A DNA stretch of 64,000 bases. It comes from Primulina eburnea. Its lineage: Eukaryota > Streptophyta > Magnoliopsida > Lamiales > Gesneriaceae. Positions within the stretch are counted from its first letter, which is position 1, and each line of letters begins with the position of its first letter. Where the stretch lies: positions 36,001 to 100,000 of the forward strand of contig NW_027331482.1 in the NCBI RefSeq assembly GCF_022965805.1, given 5' to 3'. Of this stretch, positions 47,554 through 59,576 are shown one piece after another. Both the position numbers and the translations under genes were made by a program. The notes beneath the pieces were generated by a model. That model saw only the letters and a list, made by a program, of their open reading frames with translations, did not search any database and was not told the DNA's origin.

Positions 47554-48952
47554 CGTAGATTTTCTTGAAATTTGCGATACTTTTAAATTTAATGGAGTTT
47601 CTGATGATGCTATTAAATTGCGTTTATTTTCTTTCTCCTTTTTGATAAAGCTAAAGCATGGTTAAATTGTTTGCCTGTAGGTTCGATCACCACATGGGTG
47701 GATATGGCTAAGTCATTTCTCATCAAATACTTTCCTCCATCTAAGACCATGAAGCTACGGGTAGACATCACCAAGTTTGCTCAATTCGAGCAGGAGTCTT
47801 TATATGAGGTATGGGAGCGCTTGAAAGATCTACTAAGAAGATGTCCTCATCACGAACTGCCACTTGGGTTAGTCGTTCAAACCTTTTAATATGGCTTACT
47901 CACTCCTAATCATACTATGATAGATGCTGCTGCTTGTGGAAACCTACTGAGAAAAACTGCTGAGAAAGGATACGAGTTATTGGAGGAGATGGCTGCTAGC
48001 AGCTATCATCCTCAATCTGAAAGGAACAACCAACGAAGAAGTGCAGGAGTTCACAAAGTAACTGACCTTTCCGCTATTACTACTCAACTTGATGTCTTGA
48101 ACATGAAATTGAATGGGTTGAATATGGGTGGCACGGCTATGCATCTTCAAGATATATTTTGTGAAAAATGCGGAAGAGAACATTATGTTAAGGATTGTCA
48201 AGATGGAAATCCCTTTTATGTGCAAGAAGGGGCACCAGTGAATCAAGTGGGAGTCCAAAAATGTCCAAGGAATGACCCGTATTTGAACACATACAATCCT
48301 GGATGGATGCAACATCCCAACTTCTCATGGGGTGACCAAAACAGTCAGAATCGACAACAAGAAGGACAACCATATGGGAAACAACCGATGTTAAGATCTG
48401 ATACTCCTAGAGAAGAGAAGTCAAATTTGGAGCAGATGATGTCTAAATTCATCTCATCTACCGAAACTAGACTCCAAAACCAAGATGCATAAATAAAGGG
48501 GCTAGAAAATCAAATTGAACAGTTAGCGAACATCATAGCAAGTAGAGAGCCAGGCACCTTGCCAAGTAACAAAGAGACGAATCCAAAAGAGCAAGTGAAG
48601 GCCATCGAGTTGAAGAGTGGAAAAATTTTAGAGTATAGAAGGACAGAAAAAAACCAAGCACTGGATGAACAGACTGAGTCATCAAAAGGTAAGTCTTCTA
48701 ACTATACACCAGCAACCATTGCACAATCTAAAATTGTTATACCTCCTCCTTCTCCTGCAGCATTGAAAAAAGCAAAACTTGATGCACAATTCGGTATTTT
48801 TCTTGAGGTATTTAAAAACTTTCATATCAATATTCCTTTTGCTGATGCTTTGTTACAAATGCCTAGTTATGCTAAATTTTTGAAAGACATATTAGCTAAT
48901 AAGAGGAAGTTGGAGGATCACATGATGATAAACTTGATTTAGAATTGTTCTG
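47554..48952 (+). pseudogene. At6 gag, main part (Athila-type)
   Basis: Continues from 39083. A frameshift near 47640 precedes FDKAKAWLNCLPVGSITTW-type gag; stops occur at 47887-47889 and 48490-48492. A CX2CX3HX4C zinc motif (CEKCGREHYVKDC) lies near 48160-48200, followed by NPKEQVKAIELKSGK and FADALLQMPSYAKFLKDI, hallmark Athila phrases. Plus strand, opposite to Tk5. Confidence 0.88.
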
Positions 48953-50005
48953 CATTGGTACAAAAAAAGATCCCACCAAAACTAAAAGATCCAGGGAGTT
49001 TTTCTATTCCTTGAATGATTGGTGATGTAGTTTTTCATAAAGTGTTGTGCAATCTTGGTGATAATATTAATCTTATGCCGTTGTCTGTGTTTAGGAAATT
49101 TGGATTGGGAGAACCTCAACCAACGAGGATGTCTTTACAACTAGCTGACAGATCTGTCAAGTATCCATGATGAGTGATTGAGGATGTGCTAGTGAAAGTG
49201 GACAAATTTATTTTTCCTGTAGATTTTGTGTTACTTGACATGGAGGAGGATGTGGAGATGCCTTTGATTTTGGAGAGACCATTTGTTGCAACTAGAAAGG
49301 CCCTAATTGATGTGCAAGAAGGGAAGTTCAGATTGAGAGTGGGAGAAGAGGAGATTACTTTCAATGTTTTTAATGCCTTTAAGCACACACTGCATTCTGA
49401 TAGTTGTTATAGAATTGATGCTTTTGATGCTCTTGTGTCTAACTATGTGCAGGGTGCTATTAGAGATCCTTTGGAAGCCACTCTCACGACTGAATTGAGA
49501 GAAGATGAATTGGATGCAGAGAAAGCCGAAATAGTGGAATACCTCAATGCCAACCAGCCATGGAAGAGGCTAATAAGGATGAGACAGGAGGATTTAGGAT
49601 AGCGCAGAGATTTGATCCCTCCAAAGTCAAGCCTAGAGGAGCCACCAACTCTGGAGCTCAAGCCATTACCTACACATCTGAAAATTGAGTAAAAACTTCC
49701 TGAGATTATTTCTTGTTCTTTGACAGATGTGATGGAGGAAAAAATGCTGGAAGTCTTGATAGCACACAAAAGTACATTTGCATGGAAAGTGGCGGATATC
49801 AAAGGGATCAATCCATCGGTATACATGCACAAGATATTGATGGAAGACAAGTACTCACCTCTTTTGCAACCTTGAGAAGATTGAATCCAAAGATGCAAGA
49901 GGTAGTAAAAGCAGAAACTATCAAACTCCTTGATGCATGTATTATTTATCCTATATCTGATAGTGAATGGGTAAGTCCTGTTCAATGTGCGCTGAAAAAA
50001 GGTGG
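48953..50005 (+). pseudogene. At6 protease and start of RT (degenerate)
   Basis: Protease region: the usual D-L-G active site reads [18 protein letters not shown] (Asp to Asn), then after a stop near 49169 VKVDKFIFPVDFVLLDMEED and a retained C-terminal part to 49602. RT N-terminus from about 49690 (LEVLIAHKSTFAWKVADIKG, DSEWVSPVQCALKKGG), with frame breaks near 49690 and 49870. It is cut at about 50005 by an LTR fragment. Confidence 0.85.
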
Positions 50006-50069
50006 ATCGCGCATATGCGCGAGACTTGCAGTGCAAAGAATCATGCCACGTTTTTCTTGCCATGCATTG

Positions 50070-50100
<31 letters not shown>

Positions 50101-50870
50101 TAACGAAAAGAAGGCTACGCCTTTTATTTTAGGAATTTGAAGTTTGCGCAAAATCCAACCGTCTGATTTTTAATCTGAGTTTATTTCCGTGATCCTCTTG
50201 TTACAGGCTTCGAAAAGATATTGAGTATTGACATGCTTCAAATTCAAAACTTTGACAGAGCGAGAAATCGACAAAAGAAAGGTATAAATCAATGTTAACC
50301 GGGAAATCGACTTGAGTCAGATTTGACTTGAGTTTCCCAAAACCACACACTTTTTTGTTATTGATTTTAATACCTTTGTATTATTTGAATGTATATGCTT
50401 ATTTATTGACTTATATAATAGCAGAGAAAAGAAGATAGATTACGAGAACGAGTCAGTGGCAGAGGTTCCAATTCTGTGGCAGAGGTGCCTAGACATTAGA
50501 TGATTGGTTTATATCGATGTTGCTTAGAAGTAGATCGACTTCGATTGCTGAGATTCGATATGATATGCCAACATCCGGGAACGGGATCCCTAGACTAGAC
50601 TAGATCAGAGTCGAGTTAGAGATATGAGTTTGTATTATAGTTTTATATCATTTCATGTTTCAGATTGATACATGTTATTGATGATTTTAATATGTTTTTA
50701 TATATTTTTTTGTATAATTTCATGTATACGTTGTTTATACTGGGAATATTATTCTCACCGGAGTTATCCGGCTGTTGTTGTTTTTGTATGTGTGCATGAC
50801 AACAGGTGGGACATGATCAGGGTCAAGACAAGGATGAGAGATTATATTTTAGCATGGAGAAACTTTTGAG
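50006..50870 (+). mobile_element. LTR fragment inside At6 pol
   Basis: Starts in a class B dyad (TCGCGCATATGCGCGAG), then TATA plus (CA)10 (50071-50101), a TTGAGTTTCCC block, hairpins C and D (about 50758-50805) and stops before the LTR end. Both ends are truncated and no TSD is visible. It replaces the RT core, RNase H and most of integrase of At6. Confidence 0.8.
50071..50101. repeat. (TA)5(CA)10 microsatellite at an LTR TATA box
   Basis: Runs on from the TATA element. A similar TA/CA run is at about 63915-63950 in L8. Confidence 0.9.
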
Positions 50871-51268
50871 CAAATACACCATATAGGTTATTGTTTGGTA
50901 AAGAATGTCATCTACATGTAGAGTTAGAGCATCGGACATATTGGGAAACAAAAGCACTGAACTTGAACTTACTGATGCAGGTGAACGACGTCTGCTTCAA
51001 TTGGACAAGTTGGAGGAATTTCAAAATCTGGCATATGACCTCGCACTATCATACAAGGAAAATACAAAGAGGGCTCCTGACAGGAGAATCATTGAAAGGG
51101 AATTAAAGGAAGGTGAAAACGTCCTGCTCTACAACTCCCGGTTTCGACTGTTTCTAGGAAAATTAAAGTCACAATGGTCTAGTCCATTCGTGATTTCCAA
51201 TGTTTACCCATCAGGAGCTGTAGAATTGCAAGATGGAAAGGATGAGACATTTACGGTCAATGCCCAAT
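50871..51268 (+). pseudogene. At6 integrase C-terminal part
   Basis: Reads TPYRLLFGKECHLHVELEHR, then after a frameshift near 50975 DAGERRLLQLDKLEEFQNLA, LLYNSRFRLFLGKLKSQWS and PSGAVEL, as in Athila integrases. It ends at TGA 51268-51270, followed by LKHYMGGTVEP, the usual pol end. Confidence 0.85.
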
Positions 51269-51270
51269 GA

Positions 51271-51942
51271 CTGAAGCACTACATGGGTGGCACAGTTGAG
51301 CCTCAACTTGGAATCTCCCGGTTCCAAGACAATCCGAACTGAAACTGACCGACAGTCAAGCTCTCGACTATAAATTGAGAACTACCTCTCTTTTCCTTAT
51401 CTTGTATTTAATTCGATTTTTTAGTTTATGTTCTTAATGTTTTACTTAAAAAAATGGGTGTAAAACCGTGAAGCTTCCGCCCGGGCGCACATTTATGTCC
51501 GCCCGGGCGCACCTCTTTTCAATTTTTTTTTTCAAAAGCCGCAATCCATCCGCCTGTGTGGAAACTTATTTCCGCCCAGGCGGATCGCGAATCTGTTAAA
51601 ATCTGCAGACTTTCTTTTCTTCTCCCCATTCGAACCCTACTTCCACCTTCGATTTTTCCACGCCTACTCCCTAAATCTCACTCCAATCCCTTGTTTTGTG
51701 CAAATTCGACGGAAAATCTTGCGTCATCACCTTCAACAAGCTTCAAAAAGTGATTTTTCCCGTCAAGAACTGAAATTTCCGGCCACCATTGAATTTCTCC
51801 GGCCGCCGGTGCCCACTTTTCCCAGCACCGCTGAAGCCTCTGGCCACCACGACTTCTATCAACACACCTCCTCGACGGCGCTTAATAAAGCACGGGTAAT
51901 TCATGCCTCTTCATCTTCATCGCGTAATTCTCTCAATTATTT
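51271..51942 (+). other. At6 spacer between pol and the third ORF, with class C palindromes
   Basis: Mostly non-coding. At 51478-51590 there are two TCCGCCCGGGCGCA units separated by a short AT spacer (ATTTATG-type), plus TCCGCCCAGGCGGA. The same arrangement recurs in the At6 LTR at 61240-61390. CT-rich sequence follows (51610-51700). No gene recognised. Confidence 0.7.
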
Positions 51943-52966
51943 GTGAACGATACCGCTAGAGAACACTATGAACACACGAAAATACATCGTGCTCCTCTTC
52001 GTGAGCGTGGATTCCAATTGGTGGTGCAAATTGAAATTATTAATCAGATTGCTAGTCAAGGTTGGACAAAATTTTTTGCCCAACCGCAAGCCACGGTTTC
52101 ACCGGTAGTGAGGGAATTTTATGCCAATGCGGTAGAGCGGAGCGATAATAAATCATATGTGAGAGGAAAGTTGGTGGATTTTAGTTCTGTGGAGATTAAT
52201 AGGTTGCTTGAGACACCGGCTGTGGATGATTCATTATATATGGCATGGGCAGTGAACCCTCGACTTAGCATTGATGATGCGCAGAATCTGCTATCCAGGT
52301 TCTCCGTGGAACACACCTGGATCGTGTAATTGTTTTGCCGAGAAATAGTTAGTCCCAGATGCAATGTTGTATGTTTTTTTTGCCACACGATTGATACGAG
52401 TCGAGCACGCTAACGAACTACGGAGGGAGAGGGGAGTATGGCCCTATGCATTGGTGACCCATGTGCCACTTAATGCGGGGAAAATTATTCATTCACAAAT
52501 CCAGATGAGTATCCAAAATCCGAATGTGGCATTATTCTTTCCCCATATTATCACCGAGCTGTGTGCGGGAGCTGGGGTCGTTTTTCAGGATGATGATTAA
52601 TGGTTGCCCCCGACCAAGGCCTTTCCACAATTTGGACCTATCTGGGACGGTTTGACTTTTGATCCACTGCCAGAGCAGCCCCCACCACCGGCCCCCAGAC
52701 CTCGACGTCGCCTTATTCAGGACCGGATGGACCAGTTTGCTGCATTCGCTGACTATCAGTTACAGTGGCATGCTGTGACTCAGACATATCAGGCCGCCAC
52801 TGATGCCATGCTGCATCTGTCCCTGAGCCACAGTGGTATTGACCCGACCCTTTTATCACCACCCATGCCAGCTTTTCTGCCACCGTTTCAGTTCCACTAT
52901 GCTGATGCACCAGAGCCGGAAGCTGGCGTCATTCAACTAGAGGCGCGCGAGGAGGATTATCTTTGA
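51943..52966 (+). pseudogene. At6 third ORF ('putative plant transposon protein' type)
   Basis: Translates as RERGFQLVVQIEIINQIASQ, FFAQPQATVSPVVREFYANA, YVRGKLVDFSSVEINRLLE, then after breaks near 52329 and 52600 a Pro-rich tail ending at 52966. This matches, from memory of the family, the domain often found downstream of pol in Athila/Tat elements, where env-like genes also occur. Role unknown. At least two breaks make it inactive as one protein. Confidence 0.7.
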
Positions 52967-54101
52967 GAGGGGAGTCACTTTTGTCCCTTCTTTTTATTTC
53001 CTGTATTTCGTTTAGATCATTTTGTTTATTTCTGTTTTTGTTCCATGTTTAGGTCATATTGCATTTATTTTGTTATACACTATCTGTCTTTTTTTCTATA
53101 GTTTCTTGCATTGGGTACACTGCTCGACTTTAGTATTGGGGGGTGGATGGGTGTGGTTTTATGTATTCATTTTTTTTTCTTTGTTTGTTTTATTGGTGGA
53201 CATTTAGTTTTAGTCGTTTTTGCATTGGTGTGTGTCAGCCGAAAATGTTAGAAGTAGCACTTGTTAGCTAGGGATGATTAAGAGGTGATAAGACATGCCT
53301 TGTCTGTCGTACAATCGCACTCCTTTAGCACACACTGTGGTAAAGACATGAAGTTTTATTTAAAATGCTGAATCCTCTTTGCACGAATGTTAGAACTAGA
53401 AGCATGCATGATAATATGGTGACAATTTAAAACTAAAGTGGGGAATGAAGATGTTTGAAGGTGTAAATTGAACTTGACGATATTCTCTTGAATCGAGGTA
53501 TCTATCAGCAGAGTTTAAAAAAAAGAATGATGGAGATGTAAGGTGTGGGGGAGCCTAATAAAAGAATGAAATCCTATTCCTTGCTAAAGTTGGAGATATA
53601 AGGTGTTGAAGAGCCGAATAAAGGAATGAAATTCTATTCCAGGCTAAAAATGTAAAACACATGGATTCGGATCTGAGATGAAATGTTATAATATAGTCCT
53701 TTTATTAATGTATTCCAATTCAGTAAAAAAAAAAAGAGATAATATAAAAAGGGGCGCTGCTGGTGATTACTGAGTGCAGAGGAATAAAGGAGAGTAAGAT
53801 TTAAACTAATAGACTGATTTAACTATCTGACAATGGTTGAAAATGGATCCCTCTGTCATTTATGATGCTAGGACTAACAACACACACATACACGTTCAGG
53901 TTTTATTTGAAACAACGTCTAAACGAAGGGAAGTGCGAAGATTTGTGCTTTTACATTGATCGAAAAGGGAATATGTTGAGTTTCGTTGAGGCTAGTTGAT
54001 GACTATGAATTCACTGTCGAGCTACTTTGTGTCATGTTCGATTTTTTTTTTCTTGTCACCTGTTTTGCTCGAGGGCGAGCAAAAGGTTAGTATTGAGGGG
54101 T
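52967..54101 (+). other. At6 3' untranslated region and polypurine tract
   Basis: T-rich non-coding stretch without recognisable gene. It contains a 60-bp direct duplication (53531-53650) and a poly-A run near 53730. TTAGTATTGAGGGGT at 54087-54101 is the probable polypurine tract. A look-alike, TAGTATTGGGGGGTGG, occurs near 53130. Confidence 0.65.
53531..53650 (+). repeat. 60-bp tandem duplication (two diverged copies)
   Basis: Copies 53531-53590 and 53591-53650 share TGGAGAT.TAAGGTGT, GAGCC.AATAAA and GAATGAAAT.CTATTCC. Confidence 0.8.
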
Positions 54102-54140
54102 TGATATAGGTGGATTTTACGTGTTTTTCATACCGTGTTA
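54102..54140 (+). mobile_element. At6 3' LTR, first 39 bp
   Basis: TGATATAGGTGGATTTTACG directly follows the PPT, as in Athila LTR starts. Interrupted by NA7; continues at 61098. Confidence 0.75.
54136..54140. repeat. Left target-site duplication TGTTA of NA7
   Basis: Identical to 61093-61097. Confidence 0.9.
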
Positions 54141-54301
54141 TGTAATGCCCGAGAATTATCGAATTGATAAACCAAGATTATTAATCTTCGTTAACGTGAG
54201 ACTCGGAAGATATGAGAATGCATGACATGCATTGAGGGAAGAAAAGACAAGATTATAAGGTGTTACAAATTTCAAAAATTAGAAATTTAGAAGTTTGCAA
54301 G

Positions 54302-54529
54302 ACCGCACCCGCGGTGCCAGCACGACAGCACCCGCGGTGCATGTGAAGAAATTTCGAAGGTGATCCCGTAGCCACACCGCACCCGCGGTATTAGACGGAG
54401 CGCACCTGTGCTAATGACACCGCTCCCGCGGTCTTGTAGGAAGCGCACCCGCGGTCTGAGCTGCCGAGAAATGTAGTGATAGACATGGCATGAGCGCACC
54501 CGCGGTGCATGTATGACCGCACCCGCGGT
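54302..54529 (+). repeat. U3 dyad cluster, class A (NA7 5' LTR)
   Basis: Eight sites, several decayed (ACAGCACCCGCGGT, AGCGCACCTGTGCT, ACCGCTCCCGCGGT). Counterpart in the 3' LTR: 59738-59965. Confidence 0.85.
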
Positions 54530-54578
54530 GCGACGTGCTGCACGAAGAGGCGTGCCACGTTTTCCTTTATGCATGCAG

Positions 54579-54588
54579 TATATATATA
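54579..54588 (+). promoter_or_regulatory. TATA box of NA7 5' LTR
   Basis: TATATATATA about 50 bp after the dyad cluster. It is absent from the 3' LTR through a deletion of about 70 bp. Confidence 0.65.
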
Positions 54589-55730
54589 AGCGAATGACAC
54601 GTAATTCCTCAGAAACTTCAGAAAGGGCCGAGCTGTTGAGAGAAAAATCCTTACGCCTTTTAGATTTGTGATTTCGAAGAATCCGTGTATCAGAATTCGA
54701 ATCCGAAAGCAGTATCGTGTTCCTCTCGACACGAGCTACACAAGGACATTTGATATGGACAGATCATCGTCTTCGTCAGACGGAGAAGACAAAGGTATAA
54801 GTCAATGTGGTATTGGGAGATGGACTTGAGTCGGTTTGGACTTGAGTTTCCCTAAATCACATACATTACTTTATTGCATTGATATTTGCATTGAATTGAT
54901 GATATACTTGTTCTCTTGATTTTAGATGACAGGTATTAGACGATTTATCTTGTGACAGAAGTGCCTGATAGTGGTGGAATCGCCACGGGCACATTGCACG
55001 ATGTCTCAAGATAGGATATTAAAGATATAACTGCAGTCCATGACGGATAGGTCAGGACACCGGATGTTTGGTTATATCGAGTAATAGGAAATGGGAATTC
55101 GTCTATTACGGAATTCGATATAGGAATACCAGGATATTGGTTATATCGAGTAATAGGAATACGGTTCCTTCTATTACGGAATTCAATATAGGAATACCAC
55201 ATCTGGAAACCGGGATCCCTAGACTAGGATTGAGTCTAGTCTGAATCGTAGAATTATGTCGACAGATTAATATTGATTATGTTTCAGACTTTGATAGATA
55301 TATCGGTTACCTGATTACATGCTTTATATTGTTTTATATGATTGCATGTTTCGTTGATTTATACTGGGATTTATTCTCACCGGAATTATCCGGCTGTTGT
55401 CTTGTTTTGTATGTGTGCATGACAACAGGTGGGGCTGGATCAGGGTCGAGATGACGATGAGAGAAGACAAGTTAGCGTGGTGATTCCGGACTTATTGAAA
55501 TTAATTCTAAATACTAGAAGTTTAGTATTTGTACCTTAGACTTAGGTTGTACAGAATTGTACTTTTATACTAAATTGTAGTTTTGTACAAAGATGTATAT
55601 TATGTAGATTCCATTACCTTCCGCAGTTTCATTTTAAAAAGAAAAATTTTTAGACCCTATATATCTGAATTGATAATTAAATCCCAAAGACGATTAAGAA
55701 GATGATTAGCGTCCTGGTCCCCACAACAGG

Positions 55731-55742
55731 TGGTATCAGAGC
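55731..55742 (+). promoter_or_regulatory. NA7 primer-binding site
   Basis: TGGTATCAGAGC, five bases after the LTR. Confidence 0.9.
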
Positions 55743-56170
55743 TTATAGTTCCTTTAGACTTAGATTATCAGAACAATAGATCCTTTAGATTGAGATAATC
55801 AGAGTTGATAGATTTCTTCAGACTGAGACAGCAGAGAATGAGCGGGGTAGATTGAATTTTTTGTCCTTGCATGTGATTGCTAGCATGAGATTTATTTCAA
55901 TGTTGACTACATTGTGTGTGCTAGCATGATTTATTGCTTTCCCTATTACATGTTGCTTGTTATCTGAGTTGTTTGCAGCATGTAATTACTAAGCCTGGAT
56001 CAGAACCGAGTCTGAATCAGAGGTATATGATCAGAGGAGGGCTGAGACAGATTGTATAGATGGTGTACTAATCTGTTTGATATTCAGATATACCGCCTCG
56101 AAGAATTTCAGAAAAGGGCAGTACTTCGTCTGAACAGAGAGATTTATCAGAAACCCAGTTAGAAGAAAAG

Positions 56171-57106
56171 ATGAAGGAATTTGAGTTATTACAGCCACCG
56201 GTTCTGAATGGTACCGAGACATCTGAAGATTGTCAGAACTTGTTTGATGATATAGAAATCTTGTTCGATTTACTTGACTGTACAGATGAACAGAGGGTTC
56301 AAATGGTGCCTTATCAGTTACGAGAAGCCGCCAGGAGTTGGTGGATTACCAGTAGAAGAATGTGGGCACAAAGAGGTACAGTGATGTCGTGGGAAATATT
56401 CAGAACTGAATTCTATCGAAGATTTTTTTCAGCTTCGTACCGAGAGGACAAGAAATTAGAGTTTGAGAATTTGAGCCAAGAGCCGCTGAATATTGACCAA
56501 TATATTGCTAAATTCTCTACTCTACTGCATTTTGCTCCTCATTTAGCTGGAAATGATGAAGCTATAGTAAATCAGTTCATCAGAGGGTTGAACTCAGAGG
56601 TAGTTGCATTTATGAATTTGCAGCGACCTTACCATTTTTCTGACATCCTGAGTAGAGCGAAGAGAGCTGAGGCGAGTCTGATTAGACAATTGAAAAGGTT
56701 GTGTGTGAAGCCACTTCAGACACAGCAATCTCCTCTTCGATATGATCACGGCAGTACGAGTGGGAAGCAAGATGTGCTGAAAGCTCGAAAGAAGCCATTC
56801 AAGAAGCTAGGAAGCGATTCATCTAGCTCTAGTGTTTCTGGTCCATGTTATACTGGAGTGTATTGCAGAAGTTGCGGAGGAAGACATTCCACTGAACAAT
56901 GCCAGGGAGTAACTAGTAGATGCAATATTTGTGGACAGCCGGGACACTTTGCTAAAGTTTGTCCCAGAAGCGTTCCCGAAGATCGTAGGGAACAGAGTTC
57001 ACTTGAAACCACAGATTCAGAATTCACAACAGGTACTAGTCTTTATGATTCTATTGCATATGTATTGATATATACTAATGCATTTGTTAAGAATATTTTT
57101 GACTGA
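56171..57106 (+). CDS. NA7 gag with vestigial protease start
   Basis: 311 residues from the first ATG; the frame is open upstream to ATA at 56090-56092, aligned with the lost MPPRR start. Gag domain (LFDDIEILFDLLDC, AARSWWITSRRMW, TEFYRRFFSASYRED), knuckles CRSCGGRHSTEQC and [14 protein letters not shown], then a run-on into the protease beginning, SIAYVLIYTNAF, where [10 protein letters not shown] is expected: catalytic Asp is Tyr and Gly is Asn. Expected role: particle formation and RNA binding only. Still uninterrupted although its pol is ruined. Confidence 0.85.
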   Translation: MKEFELLQPPVLNGTETSEDCQNLFDDIEILFDLLDCTDEQRVQMVPYQLREAARSWWITSRRMWAQRGTVMSWEIFRTEFYRRFFSASYREDKKLEFENLSQEPLNIDQYIAKFSTLLHFAPHLAGNDEAIVNQFIRGLNSEVVAFMNLQRPYHFSDILSRAKRAEASLIRQLKRLCVKPLQTQQSPLRYDHGSTSGKQDVLKARKKPFKKLGSDSSSSSVSGPCYTGVYCRSCGGRHSTEQCQGVTSRCNICGQPGHFAKVCPRSVPEDRREQSSLETTDSEFTTGTSLYDSIAYVLIYTNAFVKNIFD

Positions 57107-59561
57107 GTTGCATGGAGATATGCTGTATCTGTTGGGTTTGTATGTACTGTAGTATTGATGTCCTTGCTTGTTGAGCAAGTGTTGATATCAGAGATTTCTG
57201 TATATATTGTATACTACAGTAAGATGAGAATGAAATAGAAATAGCTTATGATGTACTTGTGTTCCTGATTTGAACGCATTATTGATAAGCATATGCTGAA
57301 TAAGTACAGACATATTGTAGAATTTTTTCCAGAAATGGTAAGAGTCAGACCAGATAGGGCTGATGAGTAGAGATTCACAGTAAGGATTCTAGATTTCGAA
57401 TTCCTTTGATATCTGTGTTGTTTATGACTCGATTGATACAGAAAGGAACAGATGGTATCCTTATGTATTCAGTAGATATACTGAAATCGAGCCTAATATT
57501 GGCATATCTGCCAGTATTGTACGAGTTGGCTGATATTGCCAGATAAGATTTCATATTGCTTTATATCAGAAAGATAGATTGCAGAATTGAATTAAGATCA
57601 GATATTGATAGTATGGTAGAATCAGTACATAATGATATTGAATATCAAGAATGATACAGAACGAATTGAACGATTTGAAAGATTAACAGCAGAATACAGA
57701 ACAGGAGTTACATTGGAGTAATGTTTCTCTTTGGCATGTCTCAGTATGTTTAGAGATATTCTGAAGATTTATACTCGTTATATCTATGATATATGGATAT
57801 ATTTGCAGTGTCTGGTTGATTGACTCGAGTAGTTGGAAATTATACTGAATATTTAAAGATTTTGTTGAATATTCTCAGAATTGTGAGTATTGTATACAGA
57901 AATTATTCAGATAAGAATTCCGCTTGAAACAGATTGTATTCAGAATATGCGATATCTGAAGTTAGTATACAGATAGATTTTGATACAGTTGAGACAGAGA
58001 TCAGTAACTGAGAACGAGACTGATGTCAGAAAGACCAGAAAGTTCAGAAATATCAGAAATTTCAGAAATGTAATTTTTCTGATTGGACAGATTATTTTAT
58101 TCGACTGTTGCTTTATATCTGCTGGGTATTGTTATTGTTCTAAATCAGTATTTGAGATATTTTATATTGTTTTGGGGGAGCATATTTTTATTTGCAGATG
58201 AGATATAACAGTTGATCAGAATGACATGAAGACATGTTGGATTAATCAGAAGCAATCTTATTGCCAGAGATTACCGTTTATGAGTTCCTTGAACTCACTA
58301 GATCTGTATAGGTTACTGCTATTTCGTATCTGATTGGATATGACTGTTGTTTTGAATCCGTATATGATACAGATTGTTGTGAACCGTTGAGATTATATAC
58401 AGTTCAATTGTATCAGAGTTAATTTAAAGAATTACAGCAGTTCAGAAATGAGATCAGGATGTGTCAGAGTGTTTCAGAATTGTATAACAGAATTGATATT
58501 TATAATCAGAGCCGAATACCAGGTAGGTATTTTTCTTTAAATTTTATTATTAAGTGATTTGTTTATACCGAATAGTTTGAATCTGAAATTACAGACCGTG
58601 TCAGAAATGCATTGTAGTGGATTCAGTGTTCATTTTGCTGACTGAGAATGTATGAGATTCGAACAGACAGGTATGATATAGATAGATTAAATCAGTTATA
58701 ACAGAATTTGTACAGAAATGTTGGCAGAAATTGTACTGATATGTCTGAATCGCTAACAGAGAAGACAGAAAGAGAGAAATCAGAAGAGTTATTACATACT
58801 TAGTATATTTCTGATTCGACATGGGGAGTATATTTCGATGAATTTCGTAATGAGATTATCCCAATATTTTCCAGATTGTGATATAATATGATTATGATTG
58901 ACAGATTGTTCAATCTATATCTATTAGTTTGTACAAGATGATGTACAAACATGACCAAATGACAAGATCGATGTCAAGAAAAGGTCAGATTAAACAGAAT
59001 GTTGAAATAGATTATATCAGATTGTGATTTTTGAGTTATTTTGCACTTATGGCAGATTACCTCATAAATTATGTCGCAGATGATTCACTGACTGATAGAT
59101 AGTCAGAGTTTACTATCCAGATATTAGAAGACATTGGTAGAACTTTAGTGATGGATGTTAGCACTAATTGAGATGATTTATTGTCACTGTATGACTTACT
59201 GCATGACGATAGCTATTAGGATAAGTTCAGAATGAACAGATTGAAGAAACCAACGTCGGATGATGACGACTGATATTTGAAACTGAAGATTTCATATGTC
59301 CTTGATTAGGATAAACAGAATTGATAACAACTTATAGTACTGATATGTTATAAGCTGTGGATTGGCATATACGGATGTTGTATAGCCAATAAGATAAGAT
59401 TGATTCTGTCAGAAAGAATTGGAAAAGTATTATGATGATATACTTAGTGAATTCTTATTCCAGATTGGAATCAGGGATTGAGTTTCAAGTTAAACGCTCG
59501 TATACACTTCTCCTGATATATCTAAATTGATTACTTATGAGTTCGAGGACGAACTCAGATC
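57107..59561 (+). pseudogene. NA7 decayed pol
   Basis: Remnants in the same order as in the array: LIQKGTDGILMYSVDILKSS (about 57430-57490) from the protease-RT linker, and SEMHCSGFSVHFAD (about 58600-58640) from the integrase zinc region. RT and RNase H cores are not detected. Same C-poor, CAGA-rich composition on this strand. Confidence 0.75.
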
Positions 59562-59576
59562 TAAGACGGGGAGAAA
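59562..59576 (+). promoter_or_regulatory. NA7 polypurine tract
   Basis: TAAGACGGGGAGAAA before the 3' LTR; one C interrupts the purines, unlike the array and Tk5. Confidence 0.85.

Larger units (their letters stand above)
54141..55725 (+). repeat. NA7 5' LTR (1585 bp)
   Basis: TGTAATGCCCGAG to GGTCCCCACA. Class A cluster 54302-54529, TATA 54579-54588, hairpins C and D near 55381-55430. A 69-bp internal duplication (GTTATATCGAGTAATAGG at about 55070 and 55139) lies in the middle. Confidence 0.92.

Noticed and set aside
53130..53160. A second polypurine tract and LTR start in At6
   Set aside because: TAGTATTGGGGGGTGG resembles a PPT, but no TG-start LTR sequence follows; the tract at 54087-54101 is followed by a proper LTR start.
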